The notes: a model not told the origin generated them from the sequence alone. DNA of 64,000 nt from Caballeronia arvi (GCF_001544695.2 NZ_FCOM02000022.1:1-64000); one strand, 5' to 3'; positions 34,741-45,076 are shown, counted from the first letter of the stretch. Numbers and translations are program-made.

Positions 34741-35621
34741 AGTTTTTGCAGGTCGATCAATATCTGACGGGTGGCGAGCGGCGTGCCGCCCAGGTAATGA
34801 TTCAGCAGGAAGCGCATCAGCGTCTTGCTCTGCGCGGCGGTCTGCGGATTCGTGTAGTCGTCGCGCTCCATATCGATGAGCGTCTGCCCCGACATCACCG
34901 GCCATTGCGTGTGGAGATCGTCGGAGGCGTCGCGCACGCCGCGGTCGGGATCGAAGACATAGCGGCCTTCGGGCACGACCGGCTGGCGCGTGACGGTGCG
35001 CATGAGGTTCATCGCGTAGCCGGTTTCGCGCAGCAGCACGCGCTCGAAGGAACGCAGCACCTGCACGGCGGGCTCGTCGTGCGCGAGGCGCGAGAGCGTG
35101 AGGACATAGTGATTGAAGAGCGCGGGATGCGCATCGTCGCGCGCGCAGAACTTGACCAGCAGCTCGTTCACGTAGAAGCCGCACAGCAGCGCGTCGCCGG
35201 CCAGGGGCAGCATGCCGCCGACCCATTCGGCCGTCGTCAGCGTGCGGACTTCGCCCTTGCCTGACCACGAAAGACCGAGCGGCTGGAACGTCTGCAAGAC
35301 ACCGCGCAGCGCGGAATGCGGACGCTTCGCGCCCTTCGCGACGAGCGCGATGCGGCCGTAGTCGCGCGAGAACACATCGATGATGAGGCTCGTCTCGCGA
35401 TACGGATAACTGTGCAGCACGAAGCCCGGCTGCTCGGCGATGCGGAAATCGGAACGCGGCTTGCGCGGCGCGCTCCCGCCCTCGGACGATGATGACGAAG
35501 AAGGCGCGCGCGTGCGCTTCTTCGCGGCCCGCGCGACGGGACGCTCGCTCGCGTCGAAATCGTCGTCAGGACGATCGTCGGCGGGAGGCATCATCCGGGC
35601 GTCGTTCGGGCCGTCGCTCAT
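34737..35621 (-). CDS. recO: DNA repair protein RecO with disordered N-terminal extension
   Basis: RecO helps load RecA in the RecF pathway and anneals single strands. The OB-fold begins near residue 59 ([42 protein letters not shown]) and the helical domain follows ([30 protein letters not shown]). The first 58 residues are acidic, then rich in lysine and serine ([19 protein letters not shown]), unlike E. coli RecO, and probably disordered. The frame has no later ATG before the OB-fold, so the extension is likely real. The gene overlaps pdxJ by 4 bp. Confidence 0.94.
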   Translation of the reverse strand: MSDGPNDARMMPPADDRPDDDFDASERPVARAAKKRTRAPSSSSSSEGGSAPRKPRSDFRIAEQPGFVLHSYPYRETSLIIDVFSRDYGRIALVAKGAKRPHSALRGVLQTFQPLGLSWSGKGEVRTLTTAEWVGGMLPLAGDALLCGFYVNELLVKFCARDDAHPALFNHYVLTLSRLAHDEPAVQVLRSFERVLLRETGYAMNLMRTVTRQPVVPEGRYVFDPDRGVRDASDDLHTQWPVMSGQTLIDMERDDYTNPQTAAQSKTLMRFLLNHYLGGTPLATRQILIDLQKL

Positions 35622-35635
35622 GTCCGCTCAATACA

Positions 35636-36535
35636 TTACTCGTAGCCGTATGCGCGCAGGCCCGCTTCGTTGTCCGCCCAGCCGCTCTTCACCTTGACGA
35701 AGGTTTCGAGATACACGGGACCGTCGAAGAGCTTCTCCATGTCGAGCCGCGCCTCGGTGCTGATCTGCTTCAGCTTCGCGCCCTTCTGGCCGATGATCAT
35801 CGCCTTGTGCATATCACGATCGACGAGGATGGTCGCGAACACGCGGCGCAGGCGCCCTTCGGTCTCGAACTTGTCGATGAGCACCGTGCTCGTGTACGGC
35901 AACTCGTCGCCGGTCCAGCGGAACACCTTCTCGCGCAGGATTTCGGCCGCGAGGAAGCGCTCGCTGCGGTCGGTCAGATCGTCCTCGCCGTAGATCGGCT
36001 CGCCTTCCGGCAGATACGGCTTCACGACCGCCATCAGGCGCTTGATGTCGTCGGGATGCTTCGCCGACAGCGGCACGATCTCGCGGAAGTCGCGCAGTGC
36101 GGACATCTGCTGCATGAACGGAAACAGCGAATCCTTGTCGCCGACGCGATCGAGCTTGTTCGCGATCAAAAGCGTGGGCGTGCCGGTCGGAATCAGGTCG
36201 AGCACTTTCTGATCGTCGGGGCCGAAGCGGCCGGCTTCGATCACGAAGAGAATCGCATCGACGGATGTCAGCGTCGACGTCACCGCGCGGTTCAGCGAGC
36301 GGTTGAGCGCGCCGCTGTGGCGCGTCTGAAAACCGGGCGTGTCGACGAAGATGTACTGCGCGTCGTCGAACGTGTTGATGCCGGTGATGCGGTGGCGCGT
36401 CGTCTGCGCCTTGCGCGACGTGATGCTCACCTTCTGGCCGACGAGCGCGTTCATCAGCGTCGATTTGCCGACGTTCGGGCGGCCGACGATCGCGACCATG
36501 CCGCAACGGAAGCCAGAGGTAGTAGGAGCGTTCAT
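35636..36535 (-). CDS. era: GTPase Era
   Basis: Era binds the 3' end of 16S rRNA and controls 30S maturation. The 299-residue protein has a GTPase domain with G1 GRPNVGKS, G2 near [17 protein letters not shown]3 DTPG, G4 NKLD and G5 in SAK, then a C-terminal KH domain ([41 protein letters not shown]). The ATG at 36535 is the best start; the longer reading begins at TTG. Neither has a strong Shine-Dalgarno. It lies 59 bp after rnc, the classic rnc-era pair. Confidence 0.97.
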   Translation of the reverse strand: MNAPTTSGFRCGMVAIVGRPNVGKSTLMNALVGQKVSITSRKAQTTRHRITGINTFDDAQYIFVDTPGFQTRHSGALNRSLNRAVTSTLTSVDAILFVIEAGRFGPDDQKVLDLIPTGTPTLLIANKLDRVGDKDSLFPFMQQMSALRDFREIVPLSAKHPDDIKRLMAVVKPYLPEGEPIYGEDDLTDRSERFLAAEILREKVFRWTGDELPYTSTVLIDKFETEGRLRRVFATILVDRDMHKAMIIGQKGAKLKQISTEARLDMEKLFDGPVYLETFVKVKSGWADNEAGLRAYGYE

Positions 36536-36594
36536 AGATGTGTGCGGCAAGAAATCGTTGGGGCGCGAATGCGCGATGGGCGCGGCGGCGCGCG

Positions 36595-37731
36595 TCAGTG
36601 ACCGGCGTCGGCGGCGCGCACGATGCGGCCCGCGGGCGCGTCCGAACCGGCGCCGTTGCGCGCCTCGGTGTCGGCCGCGTGGTCGTCGTCACGGTCGGGG
36701 GAAGGCGCGGGCTTTTCCGCTTGCGCGCTGCGCTCCGGCGCATGCGCCGCTTCGCTCTTCGCCGCTCTTTCCGGCTTGTGCTCCGGCTTGTGGATTACGG
36801 CTCGCTCCGCTTTGTCGGCGGCGGCATACGCGCCCGCCGACGGCTCGACGTGCGTCGCCCGGATCACCGCGAGCGGCGCGGTGGCGGGCCGCTCCTGCGG
36901 GCTCTGCTGTGCGCCGTGCGATCCGTGATGACGCTCGCGCCGGTCGGGCGAGCGCAGATCGAGCGCGGCCTGAATGCCGGTGACGCCGGGCACCACTTCG
37001 AGCTCAGACAGCTTCGCCGCGCGCGCGCCTTTGCGCTTCGGTTTCATGCCGAGCGTCGGCGCGGCGGTCATCACTTCATCGAGCGCCTTCTTTGCTGCCG
37101 CCTGTTCGGCCGCGCGGCGGCTCGCGCCGGAGCCCGATACTTTCACGTCGAGCTTCGGCACCGTGCATTCGACTTCGAATTGCTGATTGTGCGCGGCGCC
37201 GTGCGTCGCGATGACCGTGTAGGTCGGCAGTGCGATCTTGTGACCCTGGAGATATTCCTGCAGGAGCGTCTTCGCATCTTTGCCGATGGTGCGCGGATCG
37301 ATGTGATCCAGCACCGGCGTATAGAGCCGCTTGATGGCGGTGTACGCAGCGTCGAAACCGCCGTCGAGGAAGATGGCGCCGAAGATGGCTTCGAGCGTGT
37401 CGGCGAGAATCGACGGACGGCGGAAACCGCCGCTGCGCAGTTCGCCTTCGCCGAGGCGCAGGTCTTCGGACACGTTCAGCGCCTGCGCAATTTCGTAAAG
37501 CGACTGCTGCTTGACCAGATTTGCGCGCACGCGCGACAGGTCGCCTTCGTCGAGTTTTCCGAATCGTTGGAACAAAAGCGCGGCCACCACGCAATTTAGA
37601 ACGGAATCGCCGAGAAATTCGAGCCGTTCATTGTGCGTGGCGCTGTGACTGCGGTGGGTCATCGCCTGGCGCAGCAATTCCGCATTGCGAAATTCGTACC
37701 GCAGCCGGCTTTCCAACGGAGAAGATGGCAT
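36595..37731 (-). CDS. rnc: Ribonuclease III with long C-terminal tail
   Basis: RNase III cuts double-stranded RNA in rRNA processing and sRNA decay. Residues 1-225 hold the complete enzyme: the nuclease signature [17 protein letters not shown] (about 34-50), the second acidic pair in [16 protein letters not shown], and the double-stranded RNA binding domain (about 150-225). E. coli RNase III is 226 residues. Here about 150 more follow, rich in Arg, Glu, Ala and Pro (for example [31 protein letters not shown]), with no recognisable domain. The frame of this tail has no antisense competitor with better composition. Confidence 0.95.
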   Translation of the reverse strand: MPSSPLESRLRYEFRNAELLRQAMTHRSHSATHNERLEFLGDSVLNCVVAALLFQRFGKLDEGDLSRVRANLVKQQSLYEIAQALNVSEDLRLGEGELRSGGFRRPSILADTLEAIFGAIFLDGGFDAAYTAIKRLYTPVLDHIDPRTIGKDAKTLLQEYLQGHKIALPTYTVIATHGAAHNQQFEVECTVPKLDVKVSGSGASRRAAEQAAAKKALDEVMTAAPTLGMKPKRKGARAAKLSELEVVPGVTGIQAALDLRSPDRRERHHGSHGAQQSPQERPATAPLAVIRATHVEPSAGAYAAADKAERAVIHKPEHKPERAAKSEAAHAPERSAQAEKPAPSPDRDDDHAADTEARNGAGSDAPAGRIVRAADAGH

Positions 37732-37908
37732 GGAGAGAGTATAACGCGGGCGCGAAGGCGGACGATTCCGCCGGTCGGCACCGGAAAACGCGTGCCGAGA
37801 CGGTGTTAGCCGCGCTTCTTCACGCCGTTTCGAAGCTTGATTCGATCATGAAGATCGCCGGCTGCTTTGCTTCAGACGAGCCGGCGATGTGTGTGTCATT
37901 CGAGGATG

Positions 37909-38802
37909 TCACTGGAAGCCGCCGATGCGCTTCAGATTGCTGAAGTTCATCCAGATGAAGAACGCGCGCCCGACGATGTTCTTGTCCGGCACGAAGCCCC
38001 AGTAGCGGCTGTCCGCGCTGTTGTCGCGGTTGTCGCCCATCATGAAGTAGCTGCCCGGCGGAACCTTGCAGGTGACGCCGCGTGCGTTGTAGTTGCAGTT
38101 GTCGCGGAACGGAAAGTCGTCCGCGCCGACGATGAACGGCGGCACCTGAGGGTTGTTCAGGATGCGGTTCTTGCGGCCGTCGAGGTCTTCTTCGAACTGC
38201 TTCGCGTAACCGATGCGCTCGTCATCGAAATAGTCGGGCAGCGCGGTTTCGGGCACCGGCTTGCCGTTGATCGTGAGCTTCTTGTCTTCGTACGCGACCG
38301 TGTCGCCCGGCAGGCCGATCACGCGCTTGATGTAGTCGACCGATTCGTCCTTCGGATAGCGGAACACCACGACGTCGCCGCGCGTGAGGGGGCTGCCGTT
38401 CGTCATCTTGGTGTTGGTGATCGGCAGACGCAGGCCGTACTCGTACTTGTTGACCAAAATGAAGTCGCCGACGAGCAGCGTCGGGACCATCGAGCCGGAC
38501 GGAATCTTGAACGGCTCGATGATGAACGAGCGCACCACGAACACCGCGAGAATCACCGGAAAGAAGCTTGCCGTGTATTCGAGCCACCACGGCTGACGCA
38601 GCTTGTCGTCACGCAGGCGGGCACGCGTCTGGTTGGCGTTTTCATCGGCGAAACGCTCGCCCACGCGCTCCTGCTGGCGGTCGAACTCGGCCACCGCGGA
38701 CTCGGCGGCGCGGCGCCGTTGCGGCAGAAACACCAGCTTGTCGAGCACCCATGCAATACCCGTCAAGACGACGAGAATCAAAAGAATCAGTGCGAAATTC
38801 AT
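37909..38802 (-). CDS. lepB: Signal peptidase I
   Basis: LepB removes signal peptides of exported proteins on the periplasmic side of the inner membrane. The 297-residue protein has two N-terminal membrane segments (about 2-22 and 75-95). The catalytic serine is in FKIPSGSMVPTLLVGDF and the lysine in DYIKRVIGLPGDTV, and box E is in FMMGDNRDNSADSRYWGFV. I chose the ATG at 38802, with GGAAG 7-8 nt upstream, over a TTG one codon earlier. It lies 66 bp after lepA, the usual lepA-lepB pair. Confidence 0.97.
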   Translation of the reverse strand: MNFALILLILVVLTGIAWVLDKLVFLPQRRRAAESAVAEFDRQQERVGERFADENANQTRARLRDDKLRQPWWLEYTASFFPVILAVFVVRSFIIEPFKIPSGSMVPTLLVGDFILVNKYEYGLRLPITNTKMTNGSPLTRGDVVVFRYPKDESVDYIKRVIGLPGDTVAYEDKKLTINGKPVPETALPDYFDDERIGYAKQFEEDLDGRKNRILNNPQVPPFIVGADDFPFRDNCNYNARGVTCKVPPGSYFMMGDNRDNSADSRYWGFVPDKNIVGRAFFIWMNFSNLKRIGGFQ

Positions 38803-38868
38803 CAATCGCTTCCAGTTGTTATCGTTGTTTGCTTCGCGGCGGACTAAGCGCGTGGAACGACGCGAACG

Positions 38869-40659
38869 TCACTCGTCGACGCGCAGGATCGCCAGGAAAG
38901 CCTCTTGCGGGATTTCGACCGAACCGACCTGCTTCATGCGCTTCTTGCCGGCCTTCTGCTTCTCGAGCAGCTTCTTCTTGCGCGAGATGTCGCCGCCGTA
39001 ACACTTCGCGAGCACGTTCTTGCGCAATGCCTTGATGTTCTCGCGCGCGATGATGTTCGAACCGATGGTCGCCTGAATCGCCACGTCGTACATCTGGCGC
39101 GGAATCAGCTCGCGCATCTTCGACGCCACTTCGCGGCCGCGATGCTGGCTCTGCGAACGGTGCACGATGACCGACAGCGCATCGACCTTGTCGCCGTTGA
39201 TGAGCATATCGACCTTGACCACGTCGGCCGCGCGATACTCCTTGAACTCGTAGTCCATCGACGCATAGCCGCGCGACGTCGACTTCAGGCGATCGAAGAA
39301 GTCGAGCACGATTTCCGCCATCGGGATTTCGTACGTGAGCTGCACCTGGCGGCCGTGGTACTGCATGTTGATCTGCGTGCCGCGCTTGTTCGTGCACAGC
39401 GTGATGACCGAGCCGACATACTCCTGCGGCATGTACAGGTTCACCGTGACGATCGGCTCGCGCACTTCCTCGATCTTCGGCGGCTCCGGCATCTTCGCCG
39501 GATTCTCGACCGAGATCGTCGTGCCGTCGCGCTGCTGGACTTCGTAGATCACCGTCGGCGCGGTGGTGATGAGATCCATGTCGAACTCGCGCTCGAGCCG
39601 TTCCTGCACGATTTCCATGTGCAGAAGGCCGAGGAAGCCGCAGCGGAAACCGAAGCCGAGCGCCTGCGAGACTTCCGGCTCGTATTGCAGCGAGGCGTCG
39701 TTGAGCCGCAGCTTTTCGAGCGATTCGCGCAGCGCGTCGTACTGGTTCGCTTCGACCGGATACAGACCCGCGAACACCTGCGGCTTCACTTCCTTGAAGC
39801 CCGGCAGCGGTTCGGTGGCGGGACGGTTCGCGATGGTGACGGTGTCGCCCACCTTCGCGGCCGTCAGCTCCTTGATGCCCGCGATCACGAAGCCCACCTG
39901 CCCCGCCGACAGTTGCGGCAGGCTGGTCGATTTGGGCGCGAACACGCCGAGATTCTCGACCGGGTATTGCGCCTCGGTCGCCATCATCTTGATCTTGTCT
40001 TTCGGCTTCAACGTGCCGTTGACGATCCGCATCAGCATGACGACGCCAACGTAATTGTCGAACCAGGAATCGATGATGAGCGCCTGCAGCGGTGCGTCCG
40101 GATCGCCCTTCGGCGGCGGCACTTTCGCGATCAGCGATTCGAGCACGTCTTCCACACCGAGACCGGTTTTCGCGCTGCAATGCACGGCGTCGGTCGCATC
40201 GATGCCGATCACGTCCTCGATCTCCGCGATCGCGTTCTCGGGATTCGCCGCCGGCAGATCGATCTTGTTCAGCACCGGCACGACTTCGACGCCCAGTTCG
40301 ATCGCCGTGTAGCAGTTCGCGACCGTCTGTGCCTCGACGCCCTGCGACGCATCGACGACGAGCAGCGCGCCTTCGCACGCGGACAGCGAACGGCTGACTT
40401 CGTAGGAGAAGTCGACGTGCCCTGGGGTATCGATCAGATTGAGGTTGTAGACCTGGCCGTCGCGCGCCTTGTAGGAAAGCGCCGCGGTCTGCGCCTTGAT
40501 CGTAATGCCGCGCTCGCGTTCGAGGTCCATCGAATCGAGCACCTGCGCTTCCATCTCACGATCGGACAAGCCGCCGCACAGCTGGATGATGCGGTCGGCC
40601 AGCGTGGATTTACCGTGGTCGATGTGCGCAATGATCGAAAAGTTGCGAATATGATTCAT
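38869..40659 (-). CDS. lepA: Elongation factor 4 (LepA), ribosomal back-translocase GTPase
   Basis: EF4/LepA is a translational GTPase related to EF-G, associated with ribosome assembly and stalled elongation. The 596-residue protein starts [25 protein letters not shown], has G2 [14 protein letters not shown]3 [12 protein letters not shown] and G4 NKIDLP, and ends with the LepA-specific C-terminal domain with lysine-rich [18 protein letters not shown]. It lacks domain IV of EF-G, as expected. The length matches E. coli LepA (599). Confidence 0.98.
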   Translation of the reverse strand: MNHIRNFSIIAHIDHGKSTLADRIIQLCGGLSDREMEAQVLDSMDLERERGITIKAQTAALSYKARDGQVYNLNLIDTPGHVDFSYEVSRSLSACEGALLVVDASQGVEAQTVANCYTAIELGVEVVPVLNKIDLPAANPENAIAEIEDVIGIDATDAVHCSAKTGLGVEDVLESLIAKVPPPKGDPDAPLQALIIDSWFDNYVGVVMLMRIVNGTLKPKDKIKMMATEAQYPVENLGVFAPKSTSLPQLSAGQVGFVIAGIKELTAAKVGDTVTIANRPATEPLPGFKEVKPQVFAGLYPVEANQYDALRESLEKLRLNDASLQYEPEVSQALGFGFRCGFLGLLHMEIVQERLEREFDMDLITTAPTVIYEVQQRDGTTISVENPAKMPEPPKIEEVREPIVTVNLYMPQEYVGSVITLCTNKRGTQINMQYHGRQVQLTYEIPMAEIVLDFFDRLKSTSRGYASMDYEFKEYRAADVVKVDMLINGDKVDALSVIVHRSQSQHRGREVASKMRELIPRQMYDVAIQATIGSNIIARENIKALRKNVLAKCYGGDISRKKKLLEKQKAGKKRMKQVGSVEIPQEAFLAILRVDE

Positions 40660-40784
40660 TCAGTGCCGATCAAGCGAAAAAGGCGCGCCCTCACCAACGC
40701 GGAGCACGCCTTGAAAATTTGGGGAAAACTTCTGCATTTTAGCCGAAAACGGGGTTGCCCCGGAGGAATTCGGCTCAGACCGGT

Positions 40785-41054
40785 TCACGACGCGTGCGCG
40801 CCGCGCTGGCTCAGCGCCGCATGCACCGCGTCGACATCGAGGCGGTACTGGCACAACTCGACGCCATCGAGCGTAAGCACGGGCACGCGTTCGTCATAGC
40901 GCGCCTCCAGCAGCGGATCTTCGTCGATATCGATCCATTCGACGCCCAGGCCATGCCGAGCCGCGATCGGCTCCAGCTCCGCGCGCATGTCCTCGCACAG
41001 ATGACACCAGGCGCGCCCGTACAGGGTGAAGGTCGCGCCCGGCTTCGACGTCAT
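40785..41054 (-). CDS. Glutaredoxin-like (DUF836) thiol protein
   Basis: An 89-residue thioredoxin-fold protein of the glutaredoxin-like DUF836 family. The motif GRAWCHLCEDM contains the CxxC (CHLC), and the cis-proline region is in ERVPVLTLDGVEL. The partner is unknown. It lies 5 bp after mucD on the same strand, before lepA, and this mucD-grx-lepA order is typical of Burkholderiales. The family is often found beside lepA or mucD, but I know no established function. Confidence 0.88.
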   Translation of the reverse strand: MTSKPGATFTLYGRAWCHLCEDMRAELEPIAARHGLGVEWIDIDEDPLLEARYDERVPVLTLDGVELCQYRLDVDAVHAALSQRGAHAS

Positions 41055-41059
41055 CGCGC

Positions 41060-42592
41060 TTACTTTTGCGGCGGCACGCGCGGGCGCAGCGGCACGAACT
41101 GCGTGTTGTCGCCACGGCGCACGAGCACCGCGACCATCTTGCTGGCGTCCAGACCTTGCGCGACTTCCTGGAACTGCTTCGCGCTCGTGATATCCGTATC
41201 GCCGAGGCGCATGATGATGTCGCCCTTCTGAAATCCCGCGCGCGCCGCCGGCCCTTCCACGGCATCGACCTGAACGCCGCTCGACAGCTTGAGCGCCTTC
41301 TTCTGATCCGCCGGAATGTCGCTCACCGCGAGACCGAGCGAATTGCTCGCGCGCTCCTTCGGCTGCGGCGACTTCTTCTGCTCGGTCTTCGCGACCTTGT
41401 CCGGCTGCATCTCGGTGACCGTGATCGACAGATCGCGCGTCTGGCCCTTGCGCCAGATCGTGAGCGTGGTCTTCGTGCCCGGCTTGGTATCGCCGACCAT
41501 GCGCGGCAGATCCGTCGCGGTATCGACATTCACGCCGTTGAACTTCGTGATGATGTCGCCCGGCTGGACGCCCGCTTTGTCAGCAGGGCCGTTCGGTTCG
41601 ACGCTCGACACCAGCGCGCCTTGCGCCTTCGGCAGCCCGAGCGAATCCGCGACGTCCTTCGTGACCTCGCCGATCGCCACCGCGATGCGCCCGCGCACGA
41701 CCTTGCCCGACGTCTTCAGCTGGTCCGCGACGCGCATCGCTTCATCGATCGGAATCGCGAACGAGATGCCCATGAAGCCGCCCGTGCGGCTGTAGATCTG
41801 CGAGTTGATGCCGATCACCTCGCCCGCCATGTTGATGAGCGGACCGCCCGAGTTGCCCGGATTCACGGCGACATCGGTCTGGATGAACGGCAGATAGTCG
41901 CCCGTGTCGCGCCCCTTGGCGCTGACGATGCCCGCGGTCACCGTGTTGTCGAGGCCGAACGGCGAACCGATCGCGAGCACCCACTCGCCGACACGCACCT
42001 TGTTCGAATCGCCGATGGTGATGGCCGGCAGATTCGTCGCGCTGATCTTCACGACGGCCACGTCCGTGCGCTCGTCCACGCCGACGAGCCGCGCCTTGAA
42101 CTCGCGCTTGTCGGTGAGCGTGACGTAGATGGTGTCCGCGTCGTCGACGACGTGCGCGTTGGTCATCACGTAGCCGTCCGTCGACAGGATGAAGCCCGAG
42201 CCGACGCCGCTGCTTTGTTCCGAGTTGTCCTGGTTGTCGTCAGGCGCATTGCGGCTGCCGCCCTTGCCCTGATCGCCCTGGCTTCCGCCGCCACCGCCGC
42301 CTCCGCCACCGCCGCGCGGCGGCTGGCCCGGCATCGGAATGCCGAAGAAGCGTCGGAAGAACTCGGACATGTCGCCCTCGTCGAGGCCGGGCGGCAGTCC
42401 GCGCAGCTCGCTGCCGGAACCGACGCGCGAGGTCGTGCGAATGTTCACGACCGAGGGCCCCACTTTATCGACGAGTGTCGTGAAGTCCGGCAAGTTCACC
42501 GTGGGCGCCGCTGACGCAGATTGTGATACGAACGGCAGGCACACGGCGAGCGCCGCGGCCGCGATGAACTTGCGCAGCGAGAAGTTGCTCAT
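41060..42592 (-). CDS. mucD: Periplasmic serine protease/chaperone of the DegP/MucD (DegQ) family
   Basis: A 510-residue HtrA-type protease that degrades misfolded periplasmic proteins and takes part in the RpoE stress response. A signal peptide (MSNFSLRKFIAAAALAVCLPFVSQSASAA) is followed by the trypsin-like domain with the catalytic triad His in MTNAHVVDDAD, Asp in DERTDVAVVKI and Ser in NPGNSGGPL. Two PDZ domains follow (about 305-385 and 415-505). An unusual run of ten glycines and a Gly/Gln/Ser/Asp-rich linker (about 92-130) lies before the protease domain, in the position of the LA loop. It is the fourth gene of rpoE-rseA-rseB-mucD. Confidence 0.95.
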   Translation of the reverse strand: MSNFSLRKFIAAAALAVCLPFVSQSASAAPTVNLPDFTTLVDKVGPSVVNIRTTSRVGSGSELRGLPPGLDEGDMSEFFRRFFGIPMPGQPPRGGGGGGGGGGSQGDQGKGGSRNAPDDNQDNSEQSSGVGSGFILSTDGYVMTNAHVVDDADTIYVTLTDKREFKARLVGVDERTDVAVVKISATNLPAITIGDSNKVRVGEWVLAIGSPFGLDNTVTAGIVSAKGRDTGDYLPFIQTDVAVNPGNSGGPLINMAGEVIGINSQIYSRTGGFMGISFAIPIDEAMRVADQLKTSGKVVRGRIAVAIGEVTKDVADSLGLPKAQGALVSSVEPNGPADKAGVQPGDIITKFNGVNVDTATDLPRMVGDTKPGTKTTLTIWRKGQTRDLSITVTEMQPDKVAKTEQKKSPQPKERASNSLGLAVSDIPADQKKALKLSSGVQVDAVEGPAARAGFQKGDIIMRLGDTDITSAKQFQEVAQGLDASKMVAVLVRRGDNTQFVPLRPRVPPQK

Positions 42593-42614
42593 AGGTTGGA
42601 GGCCGGGAACAGAA

Positions 42615-43658
42615 TTACTTGGAAGGCTTGTATTCTATGGTAGAAGCAAATTGCTGCAATGTGGCTTGCGGCACTTCACCCAGCAAGGTGATCCAGAAAT
42701 CCCCGCGACGCTTCACCAGCACATGCGTGGCGCCGCTATTGCCCGCGCCTTCCTTGCGCGTATTTTTCTCCACCGGCTCGACGAAAACGGAGATCGTGGC
42801 GAGACCGTCCGAGAACACGGCCTGATCGACCGGGATCGGCGGCTGGCCTTGCTGGCTCGACGCCATCGGACGGCGCAGCTCGCGGATCTTTCGAAAGCCC
42901 GCGATATTGGGCGTCAGTTGCCAGCCCTGTCCTTCCATGTCCACCGGCTGTACTGGCGGCCGCACGATGGTCCAGCCGGACGTGCTGCGAATGCCGTTCG
43001 CGATGGGCGCCTTGTCGATCGGCCCGCCGATGCGCACCTGCGAGAACGACAACTGCTCGAGCACCTGACCATCCGGATCGAGCGTCTGCGCGCGCAGCAG
43101 CAGACCGGTTTTGGCATCGGCCCAGAGTTTGTAGGCGAAACGATAGGAATCTTTCGGATCGAGCTCGATCACCTGGCTGTCGACGCCCGCGACGCGGTCG
43201 CTGCCCAACAGCTTCGGCTCGTAGACGGACAGCACCTGATCGCCGCTCGTCGCGAGCAATGCCGGGAACGAGTCCCGGTTTTGCCGATGCTCGACCACGA
43301 GCAAATGCCGCTCGGGGACGAACGTGAACATGTCGTCGTCGTGACGCAGCATCTTGCGCGGCGCGCCGTCGAGACTTTCGAGCGATTCGTACTCGCCGTC
43401 GCCGCGCGTGGCGACATGCGTGATGCGCGACGACTGAACCGTCGCGCCGCGCTGATAGACGAATGTGCCTTCGTAATTCTGCTGCTGGGCCGCTTCATGA
43501 ATGCGGTTGAGCAGGCCGGCGGCTGTCTTGCGGACAGCGGCGGGATCGTCTCCCTGAGCGAACGCGCTCGATGCCGCCGTCAACAACGCGGCTGCACAGA
43601 GCATCAACGCCGGCAGCCGCCCCCAATAGTTCGTTTTATTCAACCGCACACTCGGCAT
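42615..43658 (-). CDS. rseB: Sigma-E regulatory protein RseB/MucB
   Basis: RseB is a periplasmic protein that binds RseA and shields it from DegS cleavage; it releases RseA when it binds off-pathway LPS or lipoproteins. The 347-residue protein has a signal peptide (LPALMLCAAALLTAASSAFA), an N-terminal lipoprotein-carrier-like domain (AQQQNYEGTFVYQRGATVQSSRITH, about 55-80) and a C-terminal domain with ISVFVEPVEKN and THVLVKRRGDFWITLLGEVPQATLQQFA. It lies 4 bp after rseA and 22 bp before mucD. Confidence 0.94.
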   Translation of the reverse strand: MPSVRLNKTNYWGRLPALMLCAAALLTAASSAFAQGDDPAAVRKTAAGLLNRIHEAAQQQNYEGTFVYQRGATVQSSRITHVATRGDGEYESLESLDGAPRKMLRHDDDMFTFVPERHLLVVEHRQNRDSFPALLATSGDQVLSVYEPKLLGSDRVAGVDSQVIELDPKDSYRFAYKLWADAKTGLLLRAQTLDPDGQVLEQLSFSQVRIGGPIDKAPIANGIRSTSGWTIVRPPVQPVDMEGQGWQLTPNIAGFRKIRELRRPMASSQQGQPPIPVDQAVFSDGLATISVFVEPVEKNTRKEGAGNSGATHVLVKRRGDFWITLLGEVPQATLQQFASTIEYKPSK

Positions 43659-43662
43659 TAAA

Positions 43663-44301
43663 TTATTGACCTTGCGATGTAGCCGCGGCGCGAATCAAGG
43701 GCATGGAACCGGGCATCACAGGCTGTTGAGAGAACTGCTGATGCGCTTCGAGGTACTGGTCGAGACTGGCGTCGCGGATGATGTTCGCCTCGACGATCGG
43801 CGCGCGCACGGTCGCAGCCGGCACGGACGCCATCGCGACGCGCTGCATCGAATCCGCCGCCGGTGCGACGCTCGCCACCTGCGTGCCGGAACGGCTGTCC
43901 ACGCCTTGCAGTTGCGGCACGACGATCCACGTCAGCGTCGCGGCCGCCGCAGCCACGGCAAAAGCCGGCATCACGCGACGGCGCAGCATGCCGCCACGCG
44001 GTTTCGACGCCGCCGCGGGCAGCGCAGCCGGGGCGAAGACATGCGCCTCGGCTTCGAAACGTTCGGAAAATACGGCCATGAACGCGCTGCTGCGCGCCGG
44101 GCTGACCGCGAGATCGTCGGAGCGCAGGGCGTCGCCGATCAAATGATATTGCGACCACGCCGCGCGTTCGTCGCTTTTCAGTTCGGCGAGAAACTGGCTG
44201 ACGCTGCCAATCTCGTCGAGCGATTCACCGTCGACGAATGCCGACATGCGCTCGCTGCGCGAACCCGCCTGTGTTTGATTTTGCATCGAGACCGACCCCA
44301 T
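43663..44301 (-). CDS. rseA: Anti-sigma-E factor RseA/MucA
   Basis: RseA binds RpoE at the membrane and holds it inactive until stress-triggered proteolysis. The cytoplasmic anti-sigma domain begins near residue 10 (SERMSAFVDGESLDEIGSVSQFLAELKSDERAAWSQYHLIGDALRS), a single membrane segment follows (VMPAFAVAAAAATLTWIVV, about 107-125), and the rest is periplasmic. From the ATG at 44301 (MGSVSMQNQ) the length is 212 residues. ATGs at 44313 and 44286 are alternatives, with GGGG-rich sequences before each; the difference is at most five residues. Confidence 0.9.
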   Translation of the reverse strand: MGSVSMQNQTQAGSRSERMSAFVDGESLDEIGSVSQFLAELKSDERAAWSQYHLIGDALRSDDLAVSPARSSAFMAVFSERFEAEAHVFAPAALPAAASKPRGGMLRRRVMPAFAVAAAAATLTWIVVPQLQGVDSRSGTQVASVAPAADSMQRVAMASVPAATVRAPIVEANIIRDASLDQYLEAHQQFSQQPVMPGSMPLIRAAATSQGQ

Positions 44302-44380
44302 GATGCGCCCCATCTTTGACCCCACCCCGTAGTGACACCAACTAACCCAGATATCGCGTCCCTGCCCCGTGGATTGCCGC

Positions 44381-44980
44381 CTACCAGCGCTTACCCTCGG
44401 GAGTGTCCAACAACGGACGCAATTTTGCCGCAATGGCTTCGCGAGCACGAAAAATTCTCGATCTGACGGTGCCGATAGGGCAATTCATCATTTCGGCGAT
44501 TTCTTCGTAGCTCAGTCCTTCAATTTCCCGGAGCGTGATGGCCGTGCGCAGTTCCTCCGGCAGCAACGCCATCGCGGCGTTGACCGTCTGAGCAATCTGC
44601 TTGCTCATCAACATCGACTCGGGCGTGTTGATATCCCTTAGTTGGTCCGCGTCTGAGAAAGTTTCCGCTTCTTCAGCATCGGCTTCGGTAGAAGTGGGAG
44701 CGCGGCGGCCCTGGGTCGCAAGGTAATTCTTTGCGGTGTTGACCGCAATCCGGTACAGCCATGTATAGAACGCCGATTCGCCGCGAAACTGGGGCAGCGC
44801 GCGGTAGGCCTTGATGAAGGCGTCCTGGGCGACGTCCTCGACCTCGGCGGGGTCGCGCACGAGGCGCGAGATCAGTCGAATGATCTTGCGGTGGTATTTG
44901 GCGACCAGCAGTTCGAACGCGGCCTTGTCACCCTTCTGGACACGTTCGACCAGCAATTGGTCGATTTCTTTTTCACTCAC
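44381..44980 (-). CDS. rpoE: RNA polymerase sigma factor RpoE (AlgU)
   Basis: An ECF-type sigma factor for the envelope and [10 protein letters not shown] regulon. The 199-residue protein has region 2 (YHRKIIRLISRLVRDPAEVEDVAQDAFIKAYRALPQFRGESAFYTWLYRIAVNTAKNYL) and region 4 (ALLPEELRTAITLREIEGLSYEEIAEMMNCPIGTVRSRIFRAREAI). Both match the RpoE/AlgU subgroup closely. It begins an rseA-rseB-mucD unit of its regulators and targets. RpoE commonly directs its own transcription, though I could not identify a convincing sigma-E promoter here. Confidence 0.97.
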   Translation of the reverse strand: MSEKEIDQLLVERVQKGDKAAFELLVAKYHRKIIRLISRLVRDPAEVEDVAQDAFIKAYRALPQFRGESAFYTWLYRIAVNTAKNYLATQGRRAPTSTEADAEEAETFSDADQLRDINTPESMLMSKQIAQTVNAAMALLPEELRTAITLREIEGLSYEEIAEMMNCPIGTVRSRIFRAREAIAAKLRPLLDTPEGKRW

Positions 44981-45021
44981 CTGGGAAATCCGATTAGCTT
45001 GGGGAAGTTGGGCGGACGGCT

Positions 45022-45048
45022 ATTGTAGCGTTACCGCCTGTAAGGCAA
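45022..45048 (-). promoter_or_regulatory. Candidate promoter upstream of rpoE
   Basis: On the minus strand TTGCCT (45043-45048) and TACAAT (45022-45027) are spaced by 15 bp, shorter than ideal. It would start transcription about 35 nt before the rpoE ATG. Confidence 0.35.
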
Positions 45049-45076
45049 CCGGAACGCTCATGCGCCGTTACAGTCG

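Noticed and set aside
37854-37888. Inverted repeat ATCGCCGGCT/AGCCGGCGAT between rnc and lepB
   Set aside because: The loop is 15 nt and there is no T-run. It could be a weak structure but not a supported terminator.
38905-40899. A 664-codon plus-strand frame
   Set aside because: It is antisense to lepA and has no family resemblance.
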